A DNA stretch of 64,000 nt from Roseitalea sp. (GTDB lineage: Bacteria; Pseudomonadota; Alphaproteobacteria; Rhizobiales; Rhizobiaceae): positions 186,001-250,000 of the forward strand of contig JAEPON010000002.1 in assembly GCA_017642895.1 (NCBI GenBank), in the 5' to 3' direction. Shown piece after piece: positions 15,272-24,704 of the stretch; position 1 is the first letter of the stretch; the number at the start of each line of letters is the position of its first letter. Under the pieces are notes generated by a model. That model did not search any database. It was not told the origin of the DNA and saw only the letters and a list, made by a program, of their open reading frames with translations. The position numbers were made by a program, and so were the translations under genes.

Positions 15272-16150
15272 ATGCCGTTTGACCGGGGGAAGACGAGCTT
15301 GACCAGACCGAAACATAGTCTTTGGAGCCTTCCGGCGCTGTGCCTTCTGGGCCTTGCCGCCTGGACTGCTCCCGCCGCCACGCAGATCACCGATCCGCGC
15401 GTTCTTCAGCTTGAAGAACAGGTGCGCCAGCTCACCGGCCGGCTCGAGGAGCTGAACTTCCAGCTTTTGCAGATGCAGGAGCAGTTGCGCCGTCAGCAGG
15501 AAGACAATGAGTTCCGCCTGCAACAGCTCGAAGACCGGCAGCAGGGCGCGCTCGACCCGCAGACGGGCGGCAGCGCCGTCGCCTCGACCGGCACCGACAA
15601 GGCGCCGCGCATCGCGTCGGGAACGACAGAGGGCACGCCGGCGCGCGATCTTGGCACATTGACGATCGGCCAGGACGGCGCCGTCTCCGGCGCCGGGATC
15701 GACTTCTCGGAGACCGGCGTCGGTGCCGCCATCGGTGGCGATCAGACCAACGCGATCCCTGAAGCGGCCGGTGCCGAAGCGCTCTACAGAACCGGCTACG
15801 ACCATGTGCTGAACGGCGATTACGCGCTGGCCGAACAGGTGTTCGGGCGCTTTGTCGAACTTTATCCGGATGACGCGCTGGTTGCCGATGCCCGCTTCTG
15901 GCTCGGCGAAAGCGTTTTGGGCCAGGGCCGGTTTGAGGATGCCGCGGAGATTTTCATCGACACGCGCGCGCGCCATCCTCAAGCCGGCAAGGCCGCCGAA
16001 ACCATGCTGAAGATCGGCACGATCATGGCCGCGCTCGGCGACCGGGACATTGCCTGCGTGACCTTCGCCGATGCGCTGCGCGCCCACCCTTCGATGGCTG
16101 ACAATCTGCGCCAGCGCATCCAGGCCGAGCACGCCAAGGCCCGGTGCTGA
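15272..16150 (+). CDS. cpoB: Cell division coordinator CpoB (YbgF, Tol-Pal system protein)
   Basis: The 292-residue periplasmic protein has a signal peptide (SLPALCLLGLAAWTAPAAT), a coiled coil near 42-95 (VLQLEEQVRQLTGRLEELNF, in part LEEQVRQLTGRLEEL), a flexible linker, and C-terminal tetratricopeptide repeats (EALYRTGYDHVLNGDYALAEQVFGRF, FWLGESVLGQGRFEDAAEIF). This is the CpoB layout: the coil trimerises and contacts TolA, the TPR part coordinates outer-membrane constriction with septal peptidoglycan synthesis. A TTG at 15299 with GGGGGAAGA before it is a good alternative start and would give a more typical signal peptide. The tilS gene overlaps its end by 7 bp. Confidence 0.92.
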   Translation: MPFDRGKTSLTRPKHSLWSLPALCLLGLAAWTAPAATQITDPRVLQLEEQVRQLTGRLEELNFQLLQMQEQLRRQQEDNEFRLQQLEDRQQGALDPQTGGSAVASTGTDKAPRIASGTTEGTPARDLGTLTIGQDGAVSGAGIDFSETGVGAAIGGDQTNAIPEAAGAEALYRTGYDHVLNGDYALAEQVFGRFVELYPDDALVADARFWLGESVLGQGRFEDAAEIFIDTRARHPQAGKAAETMLKIGTIMAALGDRDIACVTFADALRAHPSMADNLRQRIQAEHAKARC

Positions 16151-17280
16151 CCCGACCGGAAGAAAACGGCGTCAAGGCGCTGCCCGAAGACCGGGCGCGC
16201 GGCGCATTGGACCGGCTTGCCCTGCCCGCAAACGCCGCTGTGATCCTTGCCGTCTCGGGGGGCGGCGATTCCATCGCGCTGATGCATATGGCTCACGACC
16301 ATCTCGCAGCCCGTCGTCCCGATGTGCGGCTCGTTGCGGCCACCGTGGACCATGGCCTGCGCGCGGCAAGCGCCGACGAAGCACGCCACGTGGCAAGGAC
16401 CTGCCAAACGCTCGGCATCGGCCATGTCACGCTGCGCTGGGACGCCGACGTCCCCGCCGCCGGCATGCAGGACGCGGCACGGCAGGCGCGCTACGCTCTT
16501 TTGACCGAACTGGCGACCAAACACCGGAGCCCAATCGTCCTGACCGGCCACACCGCCGACGATCAGGCCGAGACGGTAGCGATGCGCGCGGCACGGGCAG
16601 AGGAGGGTCGCGGCCTGGCGGGTATCGATGAGGCCGCGCTGAGCGCACGCCGCATCTGGTTCGTGCGGCCGTTCCTGCACATCGGACGCCGGGACCTGCG
16701 AGACTGGCTCGCAGCGCACGGCCATGACTGGATCGATGATCCGTCCAACGACGACCGGCACTTCGAGCGCGTGCGCATGCGCGCCGCCCTGGCGCATGAT
16801 CCGCAACGGCGAGACGCCCTGCTTGCCAAGGCCGCCCATCACGCCGAAAGCCGGCGCAGGACCGCCATGCAAGGCGCCGCTTGCATCGATGACCGGACGA
16901 TCTGGTGCAAGACCGAGGATGGCGCCCGCTTCGATCCGTCCGGCGCTGCCGGCATGTCCGGCGCCGCGATGACCGCCGCCATGGCCGCCGAACTGGCCTG
17001 GACCGGACGCTTGCCGCGCCTCGCCGACGCCGCGCGCGCCGAACGCGCGCTGGCCTTTTGCCGCACCGCCCCGAACGGCGCAGGGCTGACGCTGGCCGGA
17101 TGCCGGCTGGACAAGCGCGGCGGCACTGTGGCCATCGCGCCCGAGCCGCGCAACCGCCGCGCCGCCTGCGAACGGCTCTTCGACAGGTTGCTGCCTTCGG
17201 CCGACTGGCCGCTGGCCGGCGCGCTGGCATGCCTGCACGGCACACCGCCCTTCCCGCCGCCGCCATTCACCAACAGATGA
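16144..17280 (+). CDS. tilS: tRNA(Ile)-lysidine synthetase TilS
   Basis: TilS adds lysine to C34 of the AUA-decoding tRNA-Ile, using ATP. The 378-residue product has the PP-loop ATP-binding motif [16 protein letters not shown] (SGGGDS near residues 38-43), then [18 protein letters not shown] and [15 protein letters not shown], all signatures of the N-type family. The GTG start overlaps the cpoB stop, so the two are translated together. The C-terminal part is short and variable, as in other alphaproteobacterial TilS. ftsH follows after 121 bp with its own promoter-like sequence. Confidence 0.95.
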   Translation: MLTRPEENGVKALPEDRARGALDRLALPANAAVILAVSGGGDSIALMHMAHDHLAARRPDVRLVAATVDHGLRAASADEARHVARTCQTLGIGHVTLRWDADVPAAGMQDAARQARYALLTELATKHRSPIVLTGHTADDQAETVAMRAARAEEGRGLAGIDEAALSARRIWFVRPFLHIGRRDLRDWLAAHGHDWIDDPSNDDRHFERVRMRAALAHDPQRRDALLAKAAHHAESRRRTAMQGAACIDDRTIWCKTEDGARFDPSGAAGMSGAAMTAAMAAELAWTGRLPRLADAARAERALAFCRTAPNGAGLTLAGCRLDKRGGTVAIAPEPRNRRAACERLFDRLLPSADWPLAGALACLHGTPPFPPPPFTNR

Positions 17281-17320
17281 ACACCGTACGGCACAATGGT
17301 CGCACAAGACCTGCTTTGCC

Positions 17321-17349
17321 TTGGCAAATCGGGCACGGAAACCTATCTT
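17321..17349 (+). promoter_or_regulatory. Promoter upstream of ftsH
   Basis: TTGGCA (17321-17326) and TATCTT (17344-17349) are separated by 17 bp, a good sigma-70 match in an otherwise GC-rich gap, about 50 bp before the ftsH ATG. Confidence 0.5.
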
Positions 17350-17401
17350 CTTGGCAACGTCACGACACGCGCCGCCGTCCGGCGCCCAAGGGAAGCACTT
17401 G

Positions 17402-19339
17402 ATGAACCCCAATTATCGCAATTTTGCCCTGTGGGCGATCATCGCGCTCATGCTGGTCGCCCTGTTCAACATGTTCCAGGCGCCGAGCGACACGGCCACC
17501 GCGCGCGACGTGTCCTACACGCAGTTCCTGCAGGATGTCGCCAATGGCCGCGTCGAGTCCGTGACCATCCAGGGCGAGCAGATCGTCGGGACCTATGGCG
17601 ACACGGGCGCTACCTTCCAGACCTTCTCGCCGGGCGACCCCGAGCTTGTAGCGCGTCTTGAGGATCGCGGCGTTGAAATCCGGGCCCGTCCGGAAAGCGA
17701 CGGCTCCAACTCCTTCATGGCCGTGCTCCTGTCCTGGCTGCCCATGATCATCATTCTGGGCGTCTGGATCTTCTTCATGCGCCAGATGCAGGGCGGCGGT
17801 TCGCGCGCCATGGGCTTTGGCAAGTCCAAGGCCAAGCTTCTGACCGAGGCGCACGGGCGCGTGACCTTCAACGATGTCGCCGGCGTCGACGAGGCCAAGC
17901 AGGACCTTGAGGAAATCGTCGAATTCCTGCGCGATCCGCAAAAGTTCCAGCGCCTTGGTGGCAAGATCCCGCGCGGCGTGCTCTTGGTCGGCCCGCCCGG
18001 GACCGGCAAGACGCTGCTGGCGCGTTCGGTCGCCGGCGAAGCCAATGTCCCCTTCTTCACCATTTCCGGTTCGGATTTCGTCGAGATGTTCGTCGGCGTC
18101 GGCGCATCCCGCGTGCGCGACATGTTCGAGCAGGCCAAGAAGAATTCGCCTTGCATCATCTTCATCGACGAGATCGACGCGGTCGGCCGCCATCGTGGTG
18201 CCGGCCTTGGCGGCGGCAACGACGAGCGCGAACAGACCCTCAACCAGCTTCTGGTCGAGATGGACGGCTTTGAAGCCAACGAATCGATCATCCTGATCGC
18301 CGCGACCAACCGGCCTGACGTGCTCGACCCGGCGCTGCTGCGCCCCGGTCGCTTTGACCGCCAGGTGGTCGTGCCGAACCCGGACATTATCGGCCGCGAG
18401 AAGATTTTGAAGGTGCATGTGCGCAACGTGCCGCTGGCGCCCAATGTCGATCTGAAGACCATCGCGCGCGGCACGCCCGGCTTTTCCGGCGCCGACCTGA
18501 TGAACCTTGTCAACGAGGCCGCGCTGATGGCCGCACGGCGCAACAAGCGTCTGGTCACCATGCTCGAATTCGAGGATGCCAAGGACAAGGTGATGATGGG
18601 CGCCGAGCGCCGGTCGAGCGCCATGACCGAGGAAGAAAAGACGCTGACCGCCTATCACGAGGCCGGCCATGCGATCCTCGCGCTCAACGTGCCGTCGGCC
18701 GACCCGGTCCACAAGGCGACGATCATTCCGCGCGGCCGGGCTCTCGGCATGGTCATGCAGCTTCCCGAGGGCGACCGCTACTCGATGAGCTACAAATACA
18801 TGATCTCACGCCTTGCGATCATGATGGGCGGCCGCGCCGCCGAGGAGATCAAGTTCGGCAAGGAGAACATCACGTCGGGCGCCTCGTCGGACATAGAGCA
18901 GGCGACAAAGCTCGCCCGCGCCATGGTCACGCAGTGGGGCTTCTCGGACGAACTGGGCCAGGTCGCCTATGGCGAAAACCAGCAGGAGGTGTTCCTGGGT
19001 CATTCGGTCGCCCAGCAGCAGAACATGTCCGAGGCGACGGCGGAAACCATTGACGCCGAGGTGCGCAAGCTGATCGACGAGGCCTACCAGACGGCGATGG
19101 GCATATTGACGGACAAGAAAGAGGACTGGATCACGCTTGCCGAAGGGCTGCTCGAATATGAGACGCTGTCCGGCGACGAGATCAAGGAACTGCTGGCCGG
19201 CAAGAAGCCCTCGCGCGACATGGGCGACGACACGCCGCCCTCGCGCGGTTCGGCGGTGCCCAAGGCGGGCGCGGCCAAACGTCCCTCGCGCGGCAAGGGC
19301 GACGAGCCCGATCCGGGCATGGAACCGCAAACGCCGTGA
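17402..19339 (+). CDS. ftsH: ATP-dependent zinc metalloprotease FtsH
   Basis: FtsH is the hexameric inner-membrane AAA+ protease that extracts and degrades membrane and regulatory proteins such as LpxC and sigma-32. The 645-residue product has membrane helices near 9-24 and 104-124, a periplasmic domain between, the AAA+ module with Walker A GPPGTGKT, Walker [18 protein letters not shown] and second-region-of-homology [11 protein letters not shown], and the zinc site HEAGHA. The C-terminal tail is basic and Pro-rich ([19 protein letters not shown]). The ATG at 17402 lies after AAGGGAAG. Position after tilS is conserved in Rhizobiales. A strong terminator follows. Confidence 0.98.
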   Translation: MNPNYRNFALWAIIALMLVALFNMFQAPSDTATARDVSYTQFLQDVANGRVESVTIQGEQIVGTYGDTGATFQTFSPGDPELVARLEDRGVEIRARPESDGSNSFMAVLLSWLPMIIILGVWIFFMRQMQGGGSRAMGFGKSKAKLLTEAHGRVTFNDVAGVDEAKQDLEEIVEFLRDPQKFQRLGGKIPRGVLLVGPPGTGKTLLARSVAGEANVPFFTISGSDFVEMFVGVGASRVRDMFEQAKKNSPCIIFIDEIDAVGRHRGAGLGGGNDEREQTLNQLLVEMDGFEANESIILIAATNRPDVLDPALLRPGRFDRQVVVPNPDIIGREKILKVHVRNVPLAPNVDLKTIARGTPGFSGADLMNLVNEAALMAARRNKRLVTMLEFEDAKDKVMMGAERRSSAMTEEEKTLTAYHEAGHAILALNVPSADPVHKATIIPRGRALGMVMQLPEGDRYSMSYKYMISRLAIMMGGRAAEEIKFGKENITSGASSDIEQATKLARAMVTQWGFSDELGQVAYGENQQEVFLGHSVAQQQNMSEATAETIDAEVRKLIDEAYQTAMGILTDKKEDWITLAEGLLEYETLSGDEIKELLAGKKPSRDMGDDTPPSRGSAVPKAGAAKRPSRGKGDEPDPGMEPQTP

Positions 19340-19349
19340 CGATCACGCG

Positions 19350-19376
19350 AAAACCCCGCCTCTTCGGCGGGGTTTT
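19350..19376 (+). terminator. Rho-independent terminator after ftsH
   Basis: AAAACCCCGCC (19350-19360) pairs with GGCGGGGTTTT (19366-19376) around a 5-base loop, followed by more T residues. It ends 37 bp after the ftsH stop. Confidence 0.9.
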
Positions 19377-19414
19377 TGTTTGATGTGCGGCCGGCGATCC
19401 ACCCGGCGCCCAAC

Positions 19415-19438
19415 AAAAAGCCCCGGCCGGAGCCGGGG
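19415..19438 (-). terminator. Rho-independent terminator after rpmE
   Basis: Read on the reverse strand, CCCCGGC and GCCGGGG pair around a 4-base loop and are followed by CTTTTTG. It lies 29 bp past the rpmE stop and faces the ftsH terminator, so the two transcripts are separated. Confidence 0.85.
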
Positions 19439-19466
19439 TTGTCGCAAAGTCCGTCGAAAGGCTGGC

Positions 19467-19688
19467 TCAGATGCCCAAGCCCTCGTAGCGCTTCTGGAAC
19501 TTGGACACGCGGCCGCCACGATCGATCAGCCCCTGCTGGCCGCCGGTCCAGGCCGGATGCGAGGTCGGATCGATATCGAGGTTCATCGTGTCGCCCTCGG
19601 CGCCCCAGGTCGAGCGCGTCATATATTCGGTGCCGTCGGTCATGACGACCTTGATCATGTGATAGTCGGGATGGATATCGGCTTTCAT
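19467..19688 (-). CDS. rpmE: 50S ribosomal protein L31
   Basis: The 73-residue protein has the L31 pattern [19 protein letters not shown], then [24 protein letters not shown] and [14 protein letters not shown] (short motifs: IHPDYH, SHPAWTG). It lacks the CxxC zinc-binding cysteines, so it is the zinc-free form common in alphaproteobacteria. It is a single-gene transcript with its own terminator and is divergent from the ABC exporter gene. The 194-239 bp between them holds no gene; promoters for both directions must lie there. Confidence 0.96.
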   Translation of the reverse strand: MKADIHPDYHMIKVVMTDGTEYMTRSTWGAEGDTMNLDIDPTSHPAWTGGQQGLIDRGGRVSKFQKRYEGLGI

Positions 19689-19927
19689 GGTCTTGTCCGT
19701 CGAAAGTGGTGTGGCGAAATCGACCGTTGATCATCGCCGCCGGTTTTGGAAAGGAAAAGCCGTGAACGTCGGGCCCACGGCTTCAAAAAGCATGGGCGGG
19801 CCTATACACCAGCACGGCACGGCAAACAAGAGCGGTCGGCCGCAATCGGCGCGGCAAGGATCGCCGGAAGATCGGGGTATCAATGAGCGGGCAAACGACA
19901 GCTCAAACGGTGGTTCCGGAGGGGTCC

Positions 19928-21697
19928 ATGCAACCGGATGGAACGCGTTCATTGCGCCCTCTGGCACGCATCCTGCCCTACATGCTGCGCTACAGGGGTT
20001 TGCTGGCGGGTGCCGCCTTCTTCCTGCTTCTGGCGGCCGGCTCCACGCTGGCCCTGCCCATGGCCGTGCGCCGGATGATCGACTATGGCTTCTCCGGCAA
20101 CGACGCGGCGCTGATCAACCAGTATTTCTCGATGCTGATCGTCATCGCGGTGCTGCTCGCGATCGCCAGTGCCATGCGCTACTATTTCGTCATCATCCTG
20201 GGCGAACGGGTGGTGACGGACCTGCGCCGTGATGTGTTTGCCCATGTCATGACGCTGTCGCCGGCCTTTTATGACACGGCCCGGTCGGGCGAGATCGTCT
20301 CGCGCCTGACGGCCGACGCAACCCAGATCAAGTCCGCCGTCGGCGCCACCGCATCGCTCGCCTTGCGCAACACCATCCTGGGTTTCGGCGCACTGGTGAT
20401 GATGATCGTCACCAGCCCACAATTGTCGGGCCTCGTCGTCGGCGCGATCCCCCTGATCGTGCTGCCCATCATCATCTTCGGCCGCCGCGTGCGCAAACGC
20501 TCGCGCGCCGCGCAGGACACGCTGGCCGAGGCCTCGGCCTATGCGTCCGAGGCGATCGGCGCGGTGCGCGCCTTCCAGAGCTTCACCAACGAACTGTTCG
20601 CCGGTCGCTTTTATGGCGGCGCGGTCGACAGGGCATTCGGCGCCGCGCGCCTTGCCGTGCGTGCCCGCGCCGGGCTCACCGCCTTTGCTATCTTCCTGAT
20701 CTTCTCGTCGGTCGTCGCGGTCCTGTGGATCGGCGCGCAAGGCGTTCTCGCCGGCACCATGTCGCCGGGAACGCTCGGCCAGTTCCTGCTTTACGCGGTG
20801 TTCGCCGCCGGCGCGCTGGGCGCCCTGTCGGAGGTCTGGGGCGAAGTGCAGCAGGCCGCCGGCGCCGCCGAGCGGCTGACCGAACTGCTCGGCGAGGACC
20901 CGCTCATCGCCTCGCCGGAAAACCCGGTGCCCCTGCCCGAACCGCCGCTCGGCACGGTCGGCTTCGAAGGGGTCACCTTCGCCTATCCCACGCGGCCGGA
21001 CGACAGCGCCGCGCGCGATCTGTCATTGGCGGTCGCGCCGGGCGAGACCGTCGCGATCGTCGGCCCCTCCGGCGCCGGCAAATCGACCATCTTCGCGCTT
21101 TTGATGCGCCAATATGATCCGCAGGCCGGCACGGTGCGCGTGGATGGCGTTGATCTGCGCCAGGCCGATCTGACCGAGGCACGCCGCCGCATGGCCATCG
21201 TCCCGCAGGATGTGACGATCTTGTCCGGCTCGGTCGCCGACAATATCGGCTTCGGCAAGCCCGGCGCGACGCGCGCGGAGATCACCGAGGCGGCAAAGGC
21301 CGCCCAGGCCCATGGCTTCATCGCCGAACTGCCAAACGGCTATGACACCGAAGTGGGCGAGCGCGGCGTGACGCTTTCGGGCGGCCAGCGCCAGCGCGTG
21401 GCGATTGCCCGCGCGATCCTGCGCGACGCGCCGATCCTGCTGTTGGACGAAGCCACCTCGGCGCTCGATGCGGAAAGCGAAACGCTCGTCCAGAAAGCGC
21501 TCGAAACGCTGATGGAAGGCCGCACCACGCTGGTGATCGCCCACCGGCTTGCTACCATCCGCAAGGCAGACCGCATCCTTGTCATGGATCGCGGCCGCAT
21601 CGTCGAGGAAGGCAATCACCGCAGCCTCTCATCGAAGAAGGACGGCGTCTATGCGCGGCTGGCCGAACTCCAGTTCGGCGCCGAACGGGCGGCCTGA
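19928..21697 (+). CDS. ABC exporter, fused permease and ATPase (MsbA/LmrA type)
   Basis: One polypeptide of 589 residues joins a six-helix exporter permease (first helices LLAGAAFFLLLAAGSTLAL and INQYFSMLIVIAVLLAI) to an ATPase domain with Walker A VGPSGAGKST, Q-loop, signature LSGGQRQRVAIARAIL and Walker B ILLLDEATSALD. Such half-transporters dimerise and export lipids, peptides or drugs across the inner membrane; the substrate is not readable. The start at 19928 follows GGAGGGG; an ATG at 19883 would add 15 residues with a weaker site. Its place beside rpmE is common in Rhizobiales. Confidence 0.93.
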   Translation: MQPDGTRSLRPLARILPYMLRYRGLLAGAAFFLLLAAGSTLALPMAVRRMIDYGFSGNDAALINQYFSMLIVIAVLLAIASAMRYYFVIILGERVVTDLRRDVFAHVMTLSPAFYDTARSGEIVSRLTADATQIKSAVGATASLALRNTILGFGALVMMIVTSPQLSGLVVGAIPLIVLPIIIFGRRVRKRSRAAQDTLAEASAYASEAIGAVRAFQSFTNELFAGRFYGGAVDRAFGAARLAVRARAGLTAFAIFLIFSSVVAVLWIGAQGVLAGTMSPGTLGQFLLYAVFAAGALGALSEVWGEVQQAAGAAERLTELLGEDPLIASPENPVPLPEPPLGTVGFEGVTFAYPTRPDDSAARDLSLAVAPGETVAIVGPSGAGKSTIFALLMRQYDPQAGTVRVDGVDLRQADLTEARRRMAIVPQDVTILSGSVADNIGFGKPGATRAEITEAAKAAQAHGFIAELPNGYDTEVGERGVTLSGGQRQRVAIARAILRDAPILLLDEATSALDAESETLVQKALETLMEGRTTLVIAHRLATIRKADRILVMDRGRIVEEGNHRSLSSKKDGVYARLAELQFGAERAA

Positions 21698-21766
21698 ACG
21701 GGCGGCAAGCTGCGGCCCTTCCACAGGAAGGCCGTGCCGCGAACCAGCGGAGAAGACCATCGGCAC

Positions 21767-22099
21767 ATGATCATCGAAATCCGCCACTACACGCTGCATC
21801 CCGGTCGTCGTGAAGAATTCATCGACTTCTTCGAACGGGAGAACCGCCCCGCCCTGCGCGACGCGGGGATGCTGGTGTTCGGCCCGCTGCGCGACCTGGA
21901 AAACCCCGAAAAGGTGCACTGGATGCGGGCGTTTTCGTCCCTCAAAGAGCGTGAGAGGATCAAGGACGACTTTTATGGCGGGCCGGTCTGGAACAGGCAG
22001 ATCGAGCCCGTGGCGATGCCGATGATCGACCACTACGAGGCTGAACTGACCGAGACGACCGCCCGGTTCGAGGACTTTGGCGGCGGCGCGTTGCTGTGA
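21767..22099 (+). CDS. NIPSNAP family protein
   Basis: This 110-residue protein matches the NIPSNAP domain, a dimeric alpha/beta-barrel fold: it opens IIEIRHYTLHPGRREEFIDFF-like (core EIRHYTLHPGRREEF), and has a second half with WMRAFSSLKERERIKDDFY and a final strand. Molecular function is unsettled in the family. It follows the exporter gene by 69 bp and precedes a VOC protein by 19 bp, so the three may be co-transcribed. The N-terminus is the natural domain start; the in-frame ATG at 21734 is not needed. Confidence 0.85.
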   Translation: MIIEIRHYTLHPGRREEFIDFFERENRPALRDAGMLVFGPLRDLENPEKVHWMRAFSSLKERERIKDDFYGGPVWNRQIEPVAMPMIDHYEAELTETTARFEDFGGGALL

Positions 22100-22118
22100 C
22101 CCGGGCGTTACCTGTGCC

Positions 22119-22772
22119 ATGCCCTTGCGCCACATGCTGAAGCTCGACCACATCACCGTGATCGCCCCCTCGCTCGCCGAGGGCGTGTCGCACGTCCGCG
22201 CGTGTCTGGGCATCGATGTGCCGTTCGGCACGCACCACGACTATATGGGCACCCACAATCACCGGCTTCAGCTTGGCGGCTCGGTCTATCTGGAGATCAT
22301 CGCGCGTGATCCCAAGGGAACCGATCCCGGCCGGCCGCGCTGGTTCGGCCTCGACGATCAGGACCAGGTGCGGGCCGATTGGGCGGCAGGGCGGCGCCTG
22401 CGCGGCTGGGTGGCAAATGCCGATGATCTCGCCTCGGTCCTGTCGTTTCACAGTTCGGTCTTCGGCGAGCAAGTGCCGCTTCCCCCGCAGGACCCGGCCT
22501 TCGGTTTTTCGATCCCGCCCGACGGGACGCTGCCGCTCGACGGCGCGGCCCCGTCGATCATCGACCATCGCGGCGATCCGACATCGATGGCCGACATTCC
22601 CGATCTCGGCGCCCGTCTCCGCACGCTGACGCTCGAACACCCGGAGCCAACCGCCATCGCCACGCTTTTGGACAGCCTGTCCATCGACCGTCCGCCTCTG
22701 ATCATCAAGGGACCCCAGATTCGCTACCGGGCGCAGATCGAGGCGCCAGACGGCATGAAAGAACTGACCTGA
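22119..22772 (+). CDS. VOC (glyoxalase-like) family protein
   Basis: The 217-residue protein begins LKLDHITVIAPSLAEGVSHVRACLG, the first beta-alpha-beta unit of the vicinal oxygen chelate fold (core LDHITVIAPSL, with the metal-ligand His). THNHRLQLGGSVYLEIIARDP supplies the partner strand with a Glu ligand. The family includes dioxygenases, isomerases and glyoxalases, and the subgroup resembles the Glyoxalase_3 type. Starts at 22119 or 22134 are both possible; neither has a strong ribosome-binding site, which suits coupling to the NIPSNAP gene. The reaction is unknown. Confidence 0.8.
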   Translation: MPLRHMLKLDHITVIAPSLAEGVSHVRACLGIDVPFGTHHDYMGTHNHRLQLGGSVYLEIIARDPKGTDPGRPRWFGLDDQDQVRADWAAGRRLRGWVANADDLASVLSFHSSVFGEQVPLPPQDPAFGFSIPPDGTLPLDGAAPSIIDHRGDPTSMADIPDLGARLRTLTLEHPEPTAIATLLDSLSIDRPPLIIKGPQIRYRAQIEAPDGMKELT

Positions 22773-22879
22773 GGCGGCACTGAGAGGGCGCATGGCGGCC
22801 GGGCACAGGGCCCGCTTTGAGCCAAAAGTGAGGGATGCTGCGTTTGCACAAGTTGCCGGTTTTACGGAACGCTGCACCA

Positions 22880-24454
22880 TCAGAGCACGAGCCTTCGCTC
22901 GACACCGATCCGCTCCAAAAAGACGTCATCATGGCTGACGACGAGGATGGCGCCATCATATGCAACAAGCGCCGCCTCCAACGTCTCGACAGACTCGATA
23001 TCGAGGTGATTGCTGGGCTCGTCCAGGAGGAGGAGTTGCCGCGGCTGGCTGTGCCCGAGGGTGCAGGCCAACCCCGCGCGCAGGCGTTGCCCGCCGCTGA
23101 GTGAGCCGATGCGCTGATGGGCATCATCGCCCCGGAAAAGGAAGCGGGCGAGCGCGGCCCGTCGGTCATTCTCGCTGGCGTCCGGGTCAATACGCGCGAA
23201 GGCATCGCGAACCGACTCGTCCGGATCAAGCAAGCCGAGATCCTGGTCGAGCAGCGCCGCTGGAACATGCAACGCAACCGATCCGCTTTGCGGCCGGAGA
23301 GCGCCATTGATGCAAGCGAGTAGCGTCGACTTGCCAGACCCGTTCGCGCCCTCGACCGCGATGCGCTCCGGTCCGCGGATCGTCAGAGAAACATCCCGAA
23401 GGACTGGCTTGTCCGCCTGATATCCGAATGTCAGGCGATCGACCCGTAACACGTCGCGCCCTGCAACCAGACCAGAAGGCGGTATGTTCATGCTGAGGGG
23501 TTGCAGAACCTCGACAGCACTGCGCGCCGTCGCCACGGCGGACTCTGCATTCTCCATCTGGCGGTCACGCAACCGTGCGGCGGATCCGCCCGATCCTTCG
23601 CTGCGTTCTTTTGCAGCATCGAGCACGAGTTTCGACTGGCCGCCGGACGCGCGCAGCCGTCGGCCTTGCCGGTCGGTTCGTGCTTTGCGTTCTGCGGCGA
23701 GATGCACACGCGCCCGGGTCCCGGCAAGTGCACGCTCGGTGCGCGCAAGCTCGTTTTCAGCCGATGCCAGTTCGGTTGCCTTGATGTCGCGGTAGGTGTC
23801 GTAGTTTCCACCATAGGTTCGTGCGCCAAGTGTCGTCAGTTCAACGATTGCATCCATCGCACCAAGCAAAGTGCGGTCATGGCTCGCCACAATGACGCAT
23901 CCTTGCCATCTGCGAACCGCGTCGATGACCTGGGAGCGTCCGGCGCGATCCAGATGGTTGGTTGGCTCGTCCAGCAAAAGCGCGTCGGGCTCTGCGAACA
24001 TCAGCGCGGCAAGGCCGGCGCGCGTGCGCTGCCCACCCGACAGGGTGCTCAGCGGTGCATCGGGCGGCTGGTCGAGACCCATGCCTGCCAGTGCCGCTTC
24101 CAATCGTGCTTCCAGCGCCCAATCTGCATCGGCGAGATCGTCTGCGGTTGCCTCGCCTCTCTCGGCACGAGCCAGACGCGCGAGTTGATCTTTCACGCCA
24201 AACAGATCGGCCAGCGTCTCGTCCCCGTGCTGCTCCGGGTTCTGGCTGAGAAAACCGACCGACGGCGGCCTTGTGATTGAGCCGGATCTGGGTGCCATCT
24301 CGCCCGCGATCAGGCGCAACAGCGTCGTTTTGCCGGTCCCGTTCCGACCAACCAGGCCGGTCCGCACAGGTCCGAACGTCAGGTCGAGTTCATCCAAAAG
24401 GGGAGTGCCGCTGGGGGTGTGCCAGCTCAAGCTGGCCAGAACGATGGAAGACAT
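22880..24454 (-). CDS. ABC-F family ATPase
   Basis: The 524-residue soluble protein contains two ATP-binding domains and no membrane segment. Domain one has Walker A VGRNGTGKTT, signature LSGGQRTRAGLA and Walker B LLLDEPTNHLD. Domain two has EGANGSGKST, LSGGQRLRAGLA and LLLLDEPSNHLD. A charged linker with an Arg/Lys-rich helix (ARTDRQGRRLRASGGQSK, in part RTDRQGRRLRASGG) joins them. ABC-F proteins act on ribosomes, as translation factors or antibiotic-protection proteins; which applies here cannot be told. It is somewhat lower in GC (34 of 60 at 23461-23520). The 250-bp stretch upstream holds an 8-codon reading frame but no larger gene. Confidence 0.92.
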   Translation of the reverse strand: MSSIVLASLSWHTPSGTPLLDELDLTFGPVRTGLVGRNGTGKTTLLRLIAGEMAPRSGSITRPPSVGFLSQNPEQHGDETLADLFGVKDQLARLARAERGEATADDLADADWALEARLEAALAGMGLDQPPDAPLSTLSGGQRTRAGLAALMFAEPDALLLDEPTNHLDRAGRSQVIDAVRRWQGCVIVASHDRTLLGAMDAIVELTTLGARTYGGNYDTYRDIKATELASAENELARTERALAGTRARVHLAAERKARTDRQGRRLRASGGQSKLVLDAAKERSEGSGGSAARLRDRQMENAESAVATARSAVEVLQPLSMNIPPSGLVAGRDVLRVDRLTFGYQADKPVLRDVSLTIRGPERIAVEGANGSGKSTLLACINGALRPQSGSVALHVPAALLDQDLGLLDPDESVRDAFARIDPDASENDRRAALARFLFRGDDAHQRIGSLSGGQRLRAGLACTLGHSQPRQLLLLDEPSNHLDIESVETLEAALVAYDGAILVVSHDDVFLERIGVERRLVL

Positions 24455-24704
24455 GGTTGATACTCGCTGTAAGAAAACCCTGGGGGTGGTCAAATGGCGA
24501 GTGCGCAGTCCATCTTTTCAGTCCCGTTCCTGTGTAGGCTTCTCAAAGTAGTCGTGAGCGGTTCGAGATACAATGGGGAAGTCCTCCCAAGCGCCTTCTC
24601 GACCCCAAAAGGCCCGCAGGCCGACATGACGATAAAAAAGACGGCAAATTCCGCATTGCGGACGGTCGCCTCGGCCAGGCGAAGACCACCGCCATGGCGG
24701 GCGC

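Noticed and set aside
19689..19927. A coding region upstream of the ABC exporter
   Set aside because: No frame has both a ribosome-binding site and a family match; the interval should hold the divergent rpmE and exporter promoters.
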